Below, one piece after another: positions 1-9,460 of a stretch of 64,000 nucleotides of DNA; position 1 is the first letter of the stretch, and each line of letters starts with the position of its first letter. The position numbers were made by a program, and so were the translations under genes. Below the pieces are notes generated by a model, which saw only the letters and a list, made by a program, of their open reading frames with translations, did not search any database and had not been told where the DNA came from. The stretch comes from Legionella erythra (lineage in GTDB: Bacteria; Pseudomonadota; Gammaproteobacteria; Legionellales; Legionellaceae), in assembly GCF_001467615.1 (NCBI RefSeq), contig NZ_LNYA01000030.1:1-64000 (forward strand), read 5' to 3'.

Positions 1-20
1 TTGTCTGGATGCAGATTAAC

Positions 21-66
21 TGTTACCTATGTGTCCGGTCATTTTTGTTACCGATGTGACCGGGTC
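21..66. repeat. Imperfect direct repeat, possible insertion-sequence end
   Basis: Two near-identical ~20-bp blocks lie at 21-40 and 46-66, both reading tgttacc-N-atgtg-N-ccgg. Tandem copies of this kind are typical of the outer ends of IS481/IS3-type elements, so the window may begin just beyond an element. No transposase is visible inside the window, so this is inference from the motif alone. Confidence 0.3.
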
Positions 67-77
67 GGACCCCAAAT

Positions 78-180
78 ACTCCCTCTCCCTCTGGGAGAGG
101 AGGGGTAAACGCTCTTCCCGGGGGGAGAGGTACAGACAAAATACTCCCTCTCCCTCTGGGAGAGGGTTGGGAGAGGGATT
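78..180. repeat. REP-like palindromic repeats (CCCTCTCCC/GGGAGAGGG)
   Basis: The motif actccctctccctctggg plus agagg occurs twice, at 78-100 and 143-165, and each copy folds on itself (CTCTCCC with GGGAGAG). Partial copies of the GGGAGAGG half lie at 121-130 and 168-177. The structure resembles the interspersed REP-like palindromes common in gammaproteobacteria. Apart from this and the direct repeat at 21-66, I see nothing coding in 1-304. Confidence 0.6.
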
Positions 181-304
181 GGCTGGATACCGGATTGGCA
201 ATTCCTCCTAAAAGTTGCATTCACAGCCCCTTGAACTATAGCTAGCTTATCTTCTGTAAACGGGTAATAAACAGAGATAATTCCTGGTTCGGGAGCTCAA
301 AGTC

Positions 305-2197
305 ATGATTATTGCTGATAAGCCCTGTCGTGACGTATATCCTTTTGAGGGTCGACTTGCTGACACGAGGTTGTGTGTCAGAGCCTGTTTTTTGGCCTTC
401 ATCAGTATCCTGGCTGTATTGTCTGCATACCCCGTTCTGGCGCAAACCCGAAGTTCCTCTCTTTTTCTGCAATCAACTGAAGAAACCAAGGGTTCTTATG
501 GCCTTGTGACCCGCAATAATAATCAATTGCTGACCGCGTCAGTGCCCAAAGTGATACGGCTTTTTAATGTGGTCGAAAAGCAATTCGAGAGCGTTTTTTA
601 TACCCTGACCGAGGTGAGCAGTTTTCCTCTGGATTTAACGGTTATCCCACGTAATCCGGCACGTGATGTCCCAGGGGGAATTGCCATCAGCAGTTTTCTG
701 GACGGTCGCGTCATTACGGTGCTTAATGATGGCAGTATCTACCAATCCAATATGGAAGCATTTCAGGTATTGCCAGAAACGGGACTCTACAAAGCAACCT
801 TCGGCCCCAGTCTGCTGGGGGTTGACGGCATCGCCTATCGATGTCAGGATGATCGCCTGTATGTAGCCGGATTTGATCCTTATAATCTTTATCAATTGGA
901 TTGGCAGGGATCGTTCCCGCGTCCTATCCCCTTATTGCCTTTTTTACCGGAAGGACGTTGGTTAAATTCATTTGATTTTGGGCCGGATGGATTGCTTTAT
1001 GCACCCGATGTCGTGCATGGCCAAATTGTTGTTATCGATGTTACAACCGGCATCGTAACACCCTTGGTGCAAAATATTGATAAACCTGCCGCGGTCAAAG
1101 TCGATAGGGATGGTATCGTTTATTTTATCGGGCGACGCACAGGGGATGTTTATCGCCATAATCCGTTTACGGGTGAAAGCCTGTTGTTAGCGACCCTGCC
1201 GCCCGGACTGGATAACCTGACGCTTGATCGTTCCGGTGACAAGCTTTATGTGACCAATAATCAGAATCAACTGTTTGAAATTGATATCGCCACACGGGAA
1301 ACAGAGATTCTTTTTGATTCACCGGTAGCGCAAATGTGGGATTTTGCTTACGATTCCGATAGACGTTCCCTGCACGTCACTGATTTGGCATCCATCAAGG
1401 AATTCAATGCGGACGAGGCAACCCTTGAAAGCCACTTTGTTTTTGCAGACCTTGACTCCGGCCTGACCAATCTTAATTTTCATGCAACCAGCTTAACCCT
1501 CGATACCAGTCAGGAAGGTAAAATCATATTAACGGACATGTTTCTCGGCAATATTCTGGTTCTTAACCGTGCGGATTATTCTATCCATGATCAAACATTA
1601 ACCGGTGATTACACGGGATTATGGTATAAGCAACCCTCATCCACCGTGCGGGTGGAAAACAATGACGGGGAGTATTATCTCGCGGCGAGTTTGTTGGATG
1701 GCACGATTGTTAAAATCTCTCATAATGGCGGCATTGAATCCCGTAATATTGTCGTAGAATCGTTTGCTTCCGGACTGGATGCCCCAACAAAGCTTAAAAT
1801 TCATCAGGGGTATGTCTACATCGTAGAATTGGGACAGACCTCCAAGGGTTTGGCTAACAATGGCAAGATTAGCCGCATTTCATTGGCTAATCCGCGTATT
1901 AAAGAAGTCCTTGTCAGTAACCTTGCAGAACCCCAGGGCCTTGATATTGTGGATGACGTCATGTATTTCATTGAATCAAAAACCAAGCGCCTGTTAAAAG
2001 CGTCGGCATTGCACCCGGATACGGCGCAAATGGTGGAGGAGAATCTGGATTTAAGCAGCGATTTATTTGTTTCACAGCTTACCCCGGTAGCGCAATCAAC
2101 ACCGCCGGCAGCTGTTGCAGTTCCGCCTCAGGCTGAAAAAATATATGTCATAGAAACGCAACCCAATGCGATTCGGCTTTTTGAAGAAAAAGATTAA
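305..2197 (+). CDS. Secreted beta-propeller (NHL/SMP-30-like) protein
   Basis: A 630-residue protein with an N-terminal region that looks like a signal peptide: basic start, a hydrophobic stretch around residues 33-45 and a plausible cleavage after AQT near residue 48. The rest is a long series of short beta-rich segments with repeating D-G-I/L-Y/V and LYVTN-type motifs (for example DGLLYAPD, DGIVYFIG, DKLYVTNN), the pattern of NHL/SMP-30/YncE-type propellers. These bind ligands or act as lactonases; nothing here fixes a substrate. The C-terminus ends with a Pro/Ala-rich linker and a last strand motif (KIYVIETQ). It converges on the type II secretion gene lspE, overlapping its end by 4 bp. 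Secretion through that system is possible but unproven. The exact start is uncertain. Confidence 0.7.
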   Translation: MIIADKPCRDVYPFEGRLADTRLCVRACFLAFISILAVLSAYPVLAQTRSSSLFLQSTEETKGSYGLVTRNNNQLLTASVPKVIRLFNVVEKQFESVFYTLTEVSSFPLDLTVIPRNPARDVPGGIAISSFLDGRVITVLNDGSIYQSNMEAFQVLPETGLYKATFGPSLLGVDGIAYRCQDDRLYVAGFDPYNLYQLDWQGSFPRPIPLLPFLPEGRWLNSFDFGPDGLLYAPDVVHGQIVVIDVTTGIVTPLVQNIDKPAAVKVDRDGIVYFIGRRTGDVYRHNPFTGESLLLATLPPGLDNLTLDRSGDKLYVTNNQNQLFEIDIATRETEILFDSPVAQMWDFAYDSDRRSLHVTDLASIKEFNADEATLESHFVFADLDSGLTNLNFHATSLTLDTSQEGKIILTDMFLGNILVLNRADYSIHDQTLTGDYTGLWYKQPSSTVRVENNDGEYYLAASLLDGTIVKISHNGGIESRNIVVESFASGLDAPTKLKIHQGYVYIVELGQTSKGLANNGKISRISLANPRIKEVLVSNLAEPQGLDIVDDVMYFIESKTKRLLKASALHPDTAQMVEENLDLSSDLFVSQLTPVAQSTPPAAVAVPPQAEKIYVIETQPNAIRLFEEKD

Positions 2198-3675
2198 TGC
2201 TGGCTGGTCACGCGCAGGATTTCAGCTAAAGACGTATCGCCCATCAGCACGCGTTTAAACCCATCCTGGCGAATACTTGGATTATTGGGACGCAGGTAGT
2301 CTTCCAGCACTTGCAGATTCTCATCGCGGTGAATCATGCGCCGTAAGGTTTCATCCATTTCAATCAATTCATAAATCCCGGTTCGGCCTCGATAACCCAG
2401 ATTATTGCACTCCGTGCAGCCCTTTGGTTCATAGACGGTGATTTTTTCGGAATGTTTGGGAAGACTCATCAATTCCAGTTCATCATCCCTGAGTACGTGG
2501 GGCACTTTGCAAAAGGAGCACAATTTCCTCACCAGTCGCTGGGCGATAAGGCCAACCAGGCTGGAGGAGAGCAAAAATGATTCAACACCCATGTCACGCA
2601 ATCGGGTAATGGCGCCAAGCGCACTGTTGGTGTGCAGGGTCGATAGCACCAAATGGCCGGTTAGGCTTGCCTGCACTGCAATTTCAGCGGTTTCCAAATC
2701 GCGGATTTCGCCAATCATCACGACATCCGGATCCTGACGCAAAATAGCGCGCAGCCCTTTGGCAAACGTCATCTCCACTTTGGTGTTGACCTGGGTCTGA
2801 CCAATACCAGGCAGATCGTATTCGATGGGATCTTCAATGGTGAGAATATTACGGCTGACTTCGTTTAATTCTGTTAGCATGGCGTAAAGCGAGGTGGTTT
2901 TACCGGAGCCCGTGGGACCTGTCAATAAAATGATGCCATGGGGTTCGGCAATCATACGGCGAATAATGCTCAGGGTGCTTTCCGGCATGCCGAGCAGGTT
3001 TAAATCGAGCTGGGCCGCCTGCTTATCCAGAATCCTGAGCACGATGCGCTCACCATAATTGGAGGGTAGGGTGGATACGCGGACATCAATATTATGACCG
3101 CCGATGCGAAGGGCAATGCGGCCATCCTGAGGAATACGCTTTTCCGCAATGTCGAGTTTAGCCATGACCTTGACGCGGGAAATCAACAGCGGCGCAATAG
3201 CCCGTTGGATTTCGAGTACTTCATGAAGCACGCCGTCTATGCGGTTGCGGGCAATCACCCGGTTTTCGTAGGTTTCGATATGAATGTCTGAGGCTTTCTG
3301 TTTAATGGCTTGGGTAAACAAGGCATTAATCAGGCGAATAATGGGCGCATCATCCTTGTTATCCAGCAAATCCTCGCTGTTGGACAGTTGATCCGCAAAT
3401 TGTGAGAGATCAAAATCACCTTCCATGTCGATGGCTGCATCAAGAACGGAGGATTGCGATTGATAGCATTGGGCCAGGTGCTGCTGGAATTCATGTTCGT
3501 TGACTTCTTTTAGCGTTAAGGTGTGCTTAAGCAGGCGTTTGGCTTCAGCCAGGGCCGTCAAGGACAAATGGGGAAGATGATAGAGCAGGGTTTCTTCATC
3601 GTTTAAAACAGCAACCAGCCCATGGGTTTTGGCAAAACCGTAGGGTAATCGCTTGATGTTGTCGGACTCGTTCAT
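2194..3675 (-). CDS. lspE: Type II secretion ATPase GspE/LspE
   Basis: This 493-residue protein is the cytoplasmic ATPase that powers the type II secretion system. An N-terminal GspE/PilB-type region precedes the RecA-like motor. The Walker A motif GPTGSGKT is at residues 253-260. An Asp box (LTIEDPIEY), Walker B (VVMIGEIRD) and His box (LSTLHTN) follow in order. A zinc-binding tetracysteine motif (CSFC ... CTEC) sits in the C-terminal third, as expected for GspE. Length is normal. It lies 2 bp downstream of the secretin gene lspD on the same strand, which matches the two-gene lspDE operon I recall from L. pneumophila, separate from the pseudopilin genes. Confidence 0.96.
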   Translation of the reverse strand: MNESDNIKRLPYGFAKTHGLVAVLNDEETLLYHLPHLSLTALAEAKRLLKHTLTLKEVNEHEFQQHLAQCYQSQSSVLDAAIDMEGDFDLSQFADQLSNSEDLLDNKDDAPIIRLINALFTQAIKQKASDIHIETYENRVIARNRIDGVLHEVLEIQRAIAPLLISRVKVMAKLDIAEKRIPQDGRIALRIGGHNIDVRVSTLPSNYGERIVLRILDKQAAQLDLNLLGMPESTLSIIRRMIAEPHGIILLTGPTGSGKTTSLYAMLTELNEVSRNILTIEDPIEYDLPGIGQTQVNTKVEMTFAKGLRAILRQDPDVVMIGEIRDLETAEIAVQASLTGHLVLSTLHTNSALGAITRLRDMGVESFLLSSSLVGLIAQRLVRKLCSFCKVPHVLRDDELELMSLPKHSEKITVYEPKGCTECNNLGYRGRTGIYELIEMDETLRRMIHRDENLQVLEDYLRPNNPSIRQDGFKRVLMGDTSLAEILRVTSQH

Positions 3676-3677
3676 TG

Positions 3678-6032
3678 CTATTTCGTCGTGACTATGGTGG
3701 TGCTGCGTTGAACCAGTTGATTCTGGAATGGGCGCGGTAAATCCGCGGATTTCAACGGGGGCAACACAGTTTCATCATCGTGTTTGTGATACGTTTCCTG
3801 CGAACGGAGGAAGTCCAGCTGCGACTGGCGCAAATCATTGTACTTGCCGCCGCTTAAATGCACTGCATCCGCTTCTGTTCTTAAAATTATAGGACGGATA
3901 AAGACCATGAGCACGCGCTTTTCACGGTTGCGGATATTGTGTTGGAAAAGACGGCCAATGCCTGGAATATCGCCCAATATCGGTAGCCGGTTATCATCAT
4001 TGCCGAGGCTATCCTGTGTCAAACCGCCAAGGACCACAATATCACCGCTTTCCACATGAACCGAGGTAACAATGCTGCTGATTTTAAAGACTGGATTGGT
4101 TGTATCCAGTGTACTGGCTGGATCAACCGTGTCATTGCCCTGGTCAATCTGTAACTGGATGCCTTCACCGCGGGTAATTTGCGGCCGTACATAAAGGTGC
4201 AGGGCGACATTAACCCGATCAAACGTCACATAAGGGCTGGCGGTGGTCGTGCCGCCGGCATTGTTGGGGTAGGTGGTGGATGCCACAGATACCTGTCTAC
4301 CGACTAAAATTTTAGCCTGACGGTTATCTAATACGACGACGGACGGCGTCGACAGGATATTAGCCTTGCGCTTACGGGCCAGCGCATAAATTTGGGCCTG
4401 GAAATCATCAATGGTAGTCTGGTTGTTAATGATGGCAAACCCGGGGCGAAAATCACCTGGATCACCGGTTTGCTGGTTGGTTCCCCACTCAATACCCAGA
4501 CTGTTGACGTCACTGGCATCCACTTCCGCTACCAGCGCCTCAATCAATAATTGCGCCGGGCGGATATCCAATTGATGAATGACGCCTTTTAAAATACGGA
4601 TTAAGCTCGCCGGCGCATTGAGAATAATGGAATTGGTATTGGGTTCGGCAATAATCTGGACTGTAGGCTTGGTTGAGCCTTCACTCTGGGTGCTTGCGCC
4701 AGTAGTATTAGGGGTGGCCGTGGGGTTGGCTGCGCCTGTTTGAGCCGGTTGGGTTGTGCCGGTGCTATTGCCGCCGTAACCGCCGGAGGACGAATTATTA
4801 ACGAGGTTTGAAGCCGGGTTGGTGCTGTCGAGTTCAGGCCGGGTAATGGTGCCGATGGTTGTACCGACGTTGCCGCTGAAATTAGCCTGGGCAATACCCG
4901 CAAGAATTGGGACTAAATCTTCTGCTCGTAAATAATTCAAATAAACAACCTGGGTATTGCTGTTGGTGCCATTGGGGCTTTGGCGGTCGAGGCCGGCAAT
5001 CAGCAGACGCAGTTTAATACGCTCGGTGCGGCTGCCGCTGATTAAAATGGCATTGCTGCGATCATCAGCTGCAATCATAGTTTGCGCATGGCCGCTGCCT
5101 GGTTGTGATTTAATTAAGTCCTTTAGGGTAGTTGCGACATCCATGGCCAGGGCGTGCCGCAATCTAACCATGTCAATGTCATTGGCAGACGAGCTGTCGA
5201 CCTGTTTGATAATGTTCGCCAGACTTTTAATATTACTTGCCCGGCCGGAAAGTATCAGCATATTGGAAGGCGCATAGGCGGAAATGCTGCTCCATTGCGG
5301 CATCAGTGGACGCAACACGGGAACCAGTTGTTCAGCGGGTACGTAACGCACGGGCATGACTTCCACCATCATGTCATCGCCGCGCGGCGGGTTGCGCATC
5401 TGGCTTAATAAATCAGAAGAGACGGTTTTTGCATCAATATTGGGAATGATCTTGATGACGTCGCCGCTGGGAATGGCCGCGTAGCCTGAAACCTGCAATA
5501 CAGAAAGAAAAACCTGATAAAGTTCGTTATTGGACATGGGCGTTGAGGAAACAATGGAAATTTTTCCCTGGACGCGTGGATCAATAATGAAATTTTTACC
5601 CGTGACGCGGGAAACTTCGGCAATCACCGCACGGATGTCGGCATTGCGAAGATTCCATAATTTTTTCTCAGAACCCGTTAATTCAGTCGGTGTTAATTGT
5701 GGAGCTTGGGCCGCTGGCGGCTTATTGCTGCCCGTGGAGGGTTCATGATTTAACAGCTGTTTGATGTTTTGAGCAACGGTATAATCCTCAATCGGGCCAA
5801 TTTTGACCACATAGGCATTCTGACTTTTGTCATGCTCAATGGTTACCGGTTGTTTCAGGGTGGAGGACAGCTTGAGCTTTAACTGAAGGGCGCTGTTTTC
5901 ATTGGCAAAATGCCCGGCAATAAGCTCGTAGGCGGGTCGCCCATCAATCGCTATGTTTTTGATAGCAACGGTGGTCGCATAAGCACAGGCCAAACCAAGT
6001 GAAATCAGGATTAATGATAAAATCTTACGCAT
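3678..6032 (-). CDS. lspD: Type II secretion outer-membrane secretin GspD/LspD
   Basis: Outer-membrane channel of the type II secretion system, about 784 residues. I place the start at the ATG at 6032; a TTG sits directly before it. A hydrophobic signal peptide covers residues 1-20. A SPOR-like stretch follows (about 30-90), then N0-N3 domains (about 105-450; the N0 core includes NIRAVIAEVS). A low-complexity Gly/Ser/Thr/Asn/Pro linker is at about 415-470. The C-terminal secretin barrel contains the signature stretch VVVLGGLTQD and the late motif PILGDIPGIGRLF. It is followed 2 bp later by lspE, so the two are probably cotranscribed. The SPOR-like N-terminus is less usual for GspD but fits the Legionella form as I remember it. 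Confidence 0.95.
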   Translation of the reverse strand: MRKILSLILISLGLACAYATTVAIKNIAIDGRPAYELIAGHFANENSALQLKLKLSSTLKQPVTIEHDKSQNAYVVKIGPIEDYTVAQNIKQLLNHEPSTGSNKPPAAQAPQLTPTELTGSEKKLWNLRNADIRAVIAEVSRVTGKNFIIDPRVQGKISIVSSTPMSNNELYQVFLSVLQVSGYAAIPSGDVIKIIPNIDAKTVSSDLLSQMRNPPRGDDMMVEVMPVRYVPAEQLVPVLRPLMPQWSSISAYAPSNMLILSGRASNIKSLANIIKQVDSSSANDIDMVRLRHALAMDVATTLKDLIKSQPGSGHAQTMIAADDRSNAILISGSRTERIKLRLLIAGLDRQSPNGTNSNTQVVYLNYLRAEDLVPILAGIAQANFSGNVGTTIGTITRPELDSTNPASNLVNNSSSGGYGGNSTGTTQPAQTGAANPTATPNTTGASTQSEGSTKPTVQIIAEPNTNSIILNAPASLIRILKGVIHQLDIRPAQLLIEALVAEVDASDVNSLGIEWGTNQQTGDPGDFRPGFAIINNQTTIDDFQAQIYALARKRKANILSTPSVVVLDNRQAKILVGRQVSVASTTYPNNAGGTTTASPYVTFDRVNVALHLYVRPQITRGEGIQLQIDQGNDTVDPASTLDTTNPVFKISSIVTSVHVESGDIVVLGGLTQDSLGNDDNRLPILGDIPGIGRLFQHNIRNREKRVLMVFIRPIILRTEADAVHLSGGKYNDLRQSQLDFLRSQETYHKHDDETVLPPLKSADLPRPFQNQLVQRSTTIVTTK

Positions 6033-6061
6033 CAAGCAACACTGAAATAAGCAATTATGAC

Positions 6062-6088
6062 ATCATAACCAAATTTACACGGTTTCAA
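6062..6088 (-). promoter_or_regulatory. Candidate promoter for lspDE
   Basis: On the minus strand, TTGAAA (6083-6088) and TATGAT (6062-6067) are separated by 15 bp, just upstream of the lspD start. The spacing is shorter than the ideal 17 bp, so this is a weak call from pattern alone. Confidence 0.3.
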
Positions 6089-6211
6089 TAGCGTTTTTGA
6101 ATAATCAGAGTATTAATTGAAACAGGGTACTGGGTTAATGCCGCGTACAGGTATGAATCAGAGTTGGTGCAAAAAAGTGAATTGAATAGAAGGAATCAAT
6201 GAAGGCATAAA

Positions 6212-6288
6212 TGGTGGCTATGGGTGGACTCGAACCACCGACCTCAGCATTATGAGTGCCGCGCTCTAACCGGCTGAGCTACATAGCC
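6212..6288 (-). tRNA. tRNA-Met (CAT), elongator type
   Basis: A 77-base cloverleaf on the minus strand. The acceptor stem GGCTATG pairs with CATAGCC. The D-arm is AGCTCAGCCGGTTAGAGC. The anticodon loop CTCATAA gives anticodon CAT, and the T-arm is GGTGGTTCGAGTCCACC. The CCA end is encoded at 6212-6214. The sequence closely follows E. coli elongator tRNA-Met (GGCTACGTAGCTC...), and there is no initiator-type C1:A72 mismatch. A CAT-anticodon tRNA-Ile is the alternative but fits less well. The rest of 6036-6399 holds only the lspD promoter candidate and the hairpin at 6365. Confidence 0.95.
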
Positions 6289-6364
6289 ACAAGAGGCCGT
6301 GATTTTGTCGTTTATGAAGAATTCTGTCAAGAGTTAAATGCTTAAATTTTTAATTTTTTGGAGG

Positions 6365-6392
6365 GGCGAACAAGCCTTAAGACTTGTTCGCC
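6365..6392. terminator. Hairpin after htrA stop
   Basis: Perfect 10-bp arms GGCGAACAAG (6365-6374) and CTTGTTCGCC (6383-6392) with an 8-base loop, starting 8 bp past the htrA stop. There is no clear T-run on the minus-strand side (it is A-rich instead), so it may be a 3'-end-protecting hairpin rather than a classical intrinsic terminator. Confidence 0.5.
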
Positions 6393-6399
6393 TGAAAGA

Positions 6400-7767
6400 C
6401 TAGATGATCAGAATATACAGAGCGCCGGCGTCACGTAAAACCTGAATCAGCAATTGTTGTTTTTTTTGAGCTGCAATCGTTTGCAGGGTTTTCACGTTAG
6501 GCGTGCGTTCCTTGTTGGCGCTGATAATGATGTCGCCAGGTCTTAAACCGGCGCGCCAGCCGGCACTGCTTTCGGATGCGCCCACAACTTGAATACCCAC
6601 CACATGGCCATGCAGCGGAGAATCCTGCTCAAAATTCCTTAAAGCAAGGCCATAAAGGAACGGATTGGTCGCCTGCAATTCCTGTTCGTGCTTTTTGATA
6701 TCCGTTACCACGGCGTTTAAGGTCAGTTCCTTGCCATCCCGTTTGACTGTGATCTTGGCGTCGCTGCCGACACGCAGAAGGCTGATGGTGGTTTTTACCT
6801 GAGTCGCCTGAGTGATTTTCGTGTTGTTGATCTGGGTAATGATATCGCCCGGTTTCAATCCAGCTCGTTCAGCCGGGGATTTTTCATTCACCTGCGAAAC
6901 CAGTGCGCCCTGGAAATCTTCAGGATAGCCCATAGCCTGCGCTAACTCGGGGGTTAAATGCTGGACAAAAATGCCCATTAAGCCACGGTGGATGGAGCCA
7001 AATTTGATTAATTGCTGCACCACATCTTTCGCCATGTTAATGGGAATGGCAAAACCGATACCGACATTTCCGCCATAGGGAGAAAGGATGGCGGTATTGA
7101 TGCCGATTAATTCGCCACGGGCATTCACCAGCGCACCGCCGGAGTTTCCAGGGTTGATGGCGGCATCCGTCTGGATGAAGTTCTCAATGCCTTCGATGTT
7201 TAAATCGCTGCGTTTCATGGCGCTGATGATGCCAAACGTAGCCGATTGGCTGTTGCCAAAGCTGTTTAAACCGAAAGGGTTTCCGATAGCAACTACAAAA
7301 TCGCCGACTTCCGCTTTATCGGAGTCACCAATCGGCAGACTTTTTAAATTCTTGGCATCGATTTTTAACACCGCCAGATCGGTTTCACTGTCGCTGCCAA
7401 TCAGTTTGGCTTTGAGGCGACGGCCGTCATTTAAGGTGACGGTAATGAGGGTGGCGTTACGGATGACATGATCATTGGTAATGATGACACCGTGTTTGGG
7501 ATCAACAATAACGCCGGAACCAATGCTTTGAAATTTACGTGGTTTTTCGGGAGTAAGCTGGGAACGATCATTGTCCTCATCATCATTGTCTGCGGCAGGG
7601 GGGGCTGCGGGGATAACACCCTGGACGGCGACGTTAACGATAGCTGGCATCACGTTCTTAAGAACGGGGGCTAAGGTAGTGATGGTTTTATTATCATCGG
7701 CTGCGGCAGACGCAGTGAGTCCAATGAAGAGCAAACCAGTCAGAAATGAAAGTAATTTACGAGACAT
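6400..7767 (-). CDS. htrA: Periplasmic serine protease HtrA/DegP family
   Basis: A 455-residue Do-type protease/chaperone that handles misfolded envelope proteins. A signal peptide covers residues 1-23, with cleavage plausible after ASAAA. The trypsin-like domain carries the catalytic triad at His100 (TNDHVI), Asp130 (SETDLAV) and Ser209 (NPGNSGGAL). Two PDZ domains follow, each with the GLRPGD/GLKPGD carboxylate-binding loop. An acidic, Pro-rich insertion (about residues 52-75) sits in the LA-loop region. The gene is last in a minus-strand run after pgeF (15-bp gap) and is followed by a hairpin. DegP, DegQ and MucD cannot be told apart from this sequence alone. Confidence 0.94.
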   Translation of the reverse strand: MSRKLLSFLTGLLFIGLTASAAADDNKTITTLAPVLKNVMPAIVNVAVQGVIPAAPPAADNDDEDNDRSQLTPEKPRKFQSIGSGVIVDPKHGVIITNDHVIRNATLITVTLNDGRRLKAKLIGSDSETDLAVLKIDAKNLKSLPIGDSDKAEVGDFVVAIGNPFGLNSFGNSQSATFGIISAMKRSDLNIEGIENFIQTDAAINPGNSGGALVNARGELIGINTAILSPYGGNVGIGFAIPINMAKDVVQQLIKFGSIHRGLMGIFVQHLTPELAQAMGYPEDFQGALVSQVNEKSPAERAGLKPGDIITQINNTKITQATQVKTTISLLRVGSDAKITVKRDGKELTLNAVVTDIKKHEQELQATNPFLYGLALRNFEQDSPLHGHVVGIQVVGASESSAGWRAGLRPGDIIISANKERTPNVKTLQTIAAQKKQQLLIQVLRDAGALYILII

Positions 7768-7782
7768 AGTTTTTCCGAACGT

Positions 7783-8517
7783 TTAAGTGAACCAAATTAA
7801 AGTGGCCATTCTACCTGTTTGTGCCTCGCGGCGATAGGAATAGAAGTCATTTTTTTGCTCAAAAGTGCAAAGATTAGACTTCGACACAGTAGGAATGGAC
7901 ACATTTTCCAAAACAAGGGCAGCCAGGCTCGGCAAATCAGCTAGCCATTTGCTGTCCTTTTTTTGAAAAGCGGGTAATGAAAAGTCATATTTGTTTTGAA
8001 ATTGGTCACGCATGTCATCACCAACTTCATAACAGGATGCGCAGATGCCAGGCCCTATCCAGGCCATGAGATCCTTGGGCTGACTATGCATGGTTTCCAC
8101 CGTCTGTTCAACGATGCCATTAACCAGACCACGCCAGCCCGCATGGATGGCGGCAATTTCCGTTCCTTCGCGGTTGCAAAGCAGAATAGGGAGGCAATCG
8201 GCAGTCATAATGGCTAAAACCTGGCGTTTATCGCGGGTGATGGCGGCATCTGCGCGGCGATTAGGTGTTTCTTCGATGACCACACAGGTGGTGCTGTGCG
8301 TCTGGTCGAGCCAGGCCGGATCGCCGGGTAATTGCAACCTGGTTACCAATTCACGGCGGTTACGCAGCACATGATCGGGATTGTCGCCCACATGCAGGCC
8401 AAGATTATTTCGATCATAAGGGGCCTCACTAAAGCCGCCTGAATACCTTCGCGTGGTGATGGCGCGAATTGACGCAGGAGCCGGCCAATCGGCAATTAAA
8501 TCAGACAAGGTACTCAT
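7783..8517 (-). CDS. pgeF: Laccase-domain purine nucleoside phosphorylase YfiH/PgeF
   Basis: A 244-residue member of the YfiH (DUF152, multicopper polyphenol oxidase-like) family. Members act as purine nucleoside phosphorylases/adenosine deaminases and, as PgeF, have been linked to peptidoglycan editing. Key family motifs are visible: NLGLHVGD near residue 38, DQTHS near 71, the AIHAGWRG metal/active-site motif with its histidine, a Cys-containing IGPGICASCYEVG stretch, and a C-terminal FYSYRRE. Length is typical. It overlaps the rluD end by 17 bp, and the rluD-yfiH pairing is widely conserved in gammaproteobacteria. Confidence 0.93.
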   Translation of the reverse strand: MSTLSDLIADWPAPASIRAITTRRYSGGFSEAPYDRNNLGLHVGDNPDHVLRNRRELVTRLQLPGDPAWLDQTHSTTCVVIEETPNRRADAAITRDKRQVLAIMTADCLPILLCNREGTEIAAIHAGWRGLVNGIVEQTVETMHSQPKDLMAWIGPGICASCYEVGDDMRDQFQNKYDFSLPAFQKKDSKWLADLPSLAALVLENVSIPTVSKSNLCTFEQKNDFYSYRREAQTGRMATLIWFT

Positions 8518-9460
8518 CCAGACTATTTATCAAGGTTTGAAAATCATCCGGCAAAGGCGCAGTGAAAGTCAATAATTTATCGTGTTCGGGATGGTGAAAT
8601 GACAGGGAAGCGGCATGAAGGGCCTGGCGTTTGAAGGATTGCAAGGCCTCGCGTAATTCAGGAGCAATGTCAGCTGGTATCCTGGTGCGCCCGCCATAAA
8701 GGGGATCGCCAACCACTGGGTGGTTTATGTGGGCCATATGCACGCGGATCTGGTGGGTGCGGCCGGTTAACAGTTGCACATCAAGCAGGGTGAAATCATC
8801 ATACTGCCGTTTGACGGTATAGAGGGTTATGGCTTGTCGACCCTGATTAAGAACCGCCATTTTCAGGCGATTGCGGGGATGCCGGCCAAAAAACGTGTCA
8901 ATTTCCCCACCGCTTATCACATGCCCCTGGACTAACGTGACGTAACGGCGCTGGATTTCGCGATCCTGCATCTGCCGTACCAGCGAGGTGTGAGCTGGCA
9001 GGGTTTTAGCCACAACCAGCAAGCCGGTGGTGTCTTTATCCAGACGGTGCACGATGCCTGCCCTGGAAAGTGCAGCCAGTTGGGGAGCATGGTGAAGCAG
9101 CGCGTTGACCAGCGTGTGTTTGGGGTTTCCTGCACCGGGGTGCACGACAAGACCGGCCTGCTTATTGATCACCAGCAGCATGTCGTCTTCATACACGACA
9201 TCAAGCGGGATAGGCTCCGGTTCACAGGGTTGATTGGCCTGCTGATGGGCTGATTCATCCACGGTCAGCGAGATAATATCGCCTTCCATGACCTTGTCTT
9301 TGGGCTTTAATTGCCGCTGATTGACCTGAATGAGGCCTTGCTTTAACCATTGGCTCAATTGAGAACGCGAGTAGTCAGGAAGCAATTTCGCCAAGGCCAC
9401 GTCAATGCGTTGCCCATGCAGATCGCGGGGGACGTGTAAGTCATTGTCCAGTGCATTCAT
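8501..9460 (-). CDS. rluD: 23S rRNA pseudouridine synthase RluD
   Basis: A 319-residue RluA-family enzyme that converts U1911/U1915/U1917 of 23S rRNA helix 69 to pseudouridine. An S4 RNA-binding domain occupies about residues 12-75 ([18 protein letters not shown]). The catalytic domain contains the [10 protein letters not shown] motif, whose Asp is the family nucleophile, and the downstream [13 protein letters not shown] motif. Full length. The start overlaps the miaB stop by 4 bp (ATGA), and pgeF follows with overlap, so the genes look translationally coupled. Confidence 0.95.
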   Translation of the reverse strand: MNALDNDLHVPRDLHGQRIDVALAKLLPDYSRSQLSQWLKQGLIQVNQRQLKPKDKVMEGDIISLTVDESAHQQANQPCEPEPIPLDVVYEDDMLLVINKQAGLVVHPGAGNPKHTLVNALLHHAPQLAALSRAGIVHRLDKDTTGLLVVAKTLPAHTSLVRQMQDREIQRRYVTLVQGHVISGGEIDTFFGRHPRNRLKMAVLNQGRQAITLYTVKRQYDDFTLLDVQLLTGRTHQIRVHMAHINHPVVGDPLYGGRTRIPADIAPELREALQSFKRQALHAASLSFHHPEHDKLLTFTAPLPDDFQTLINSLDEYLV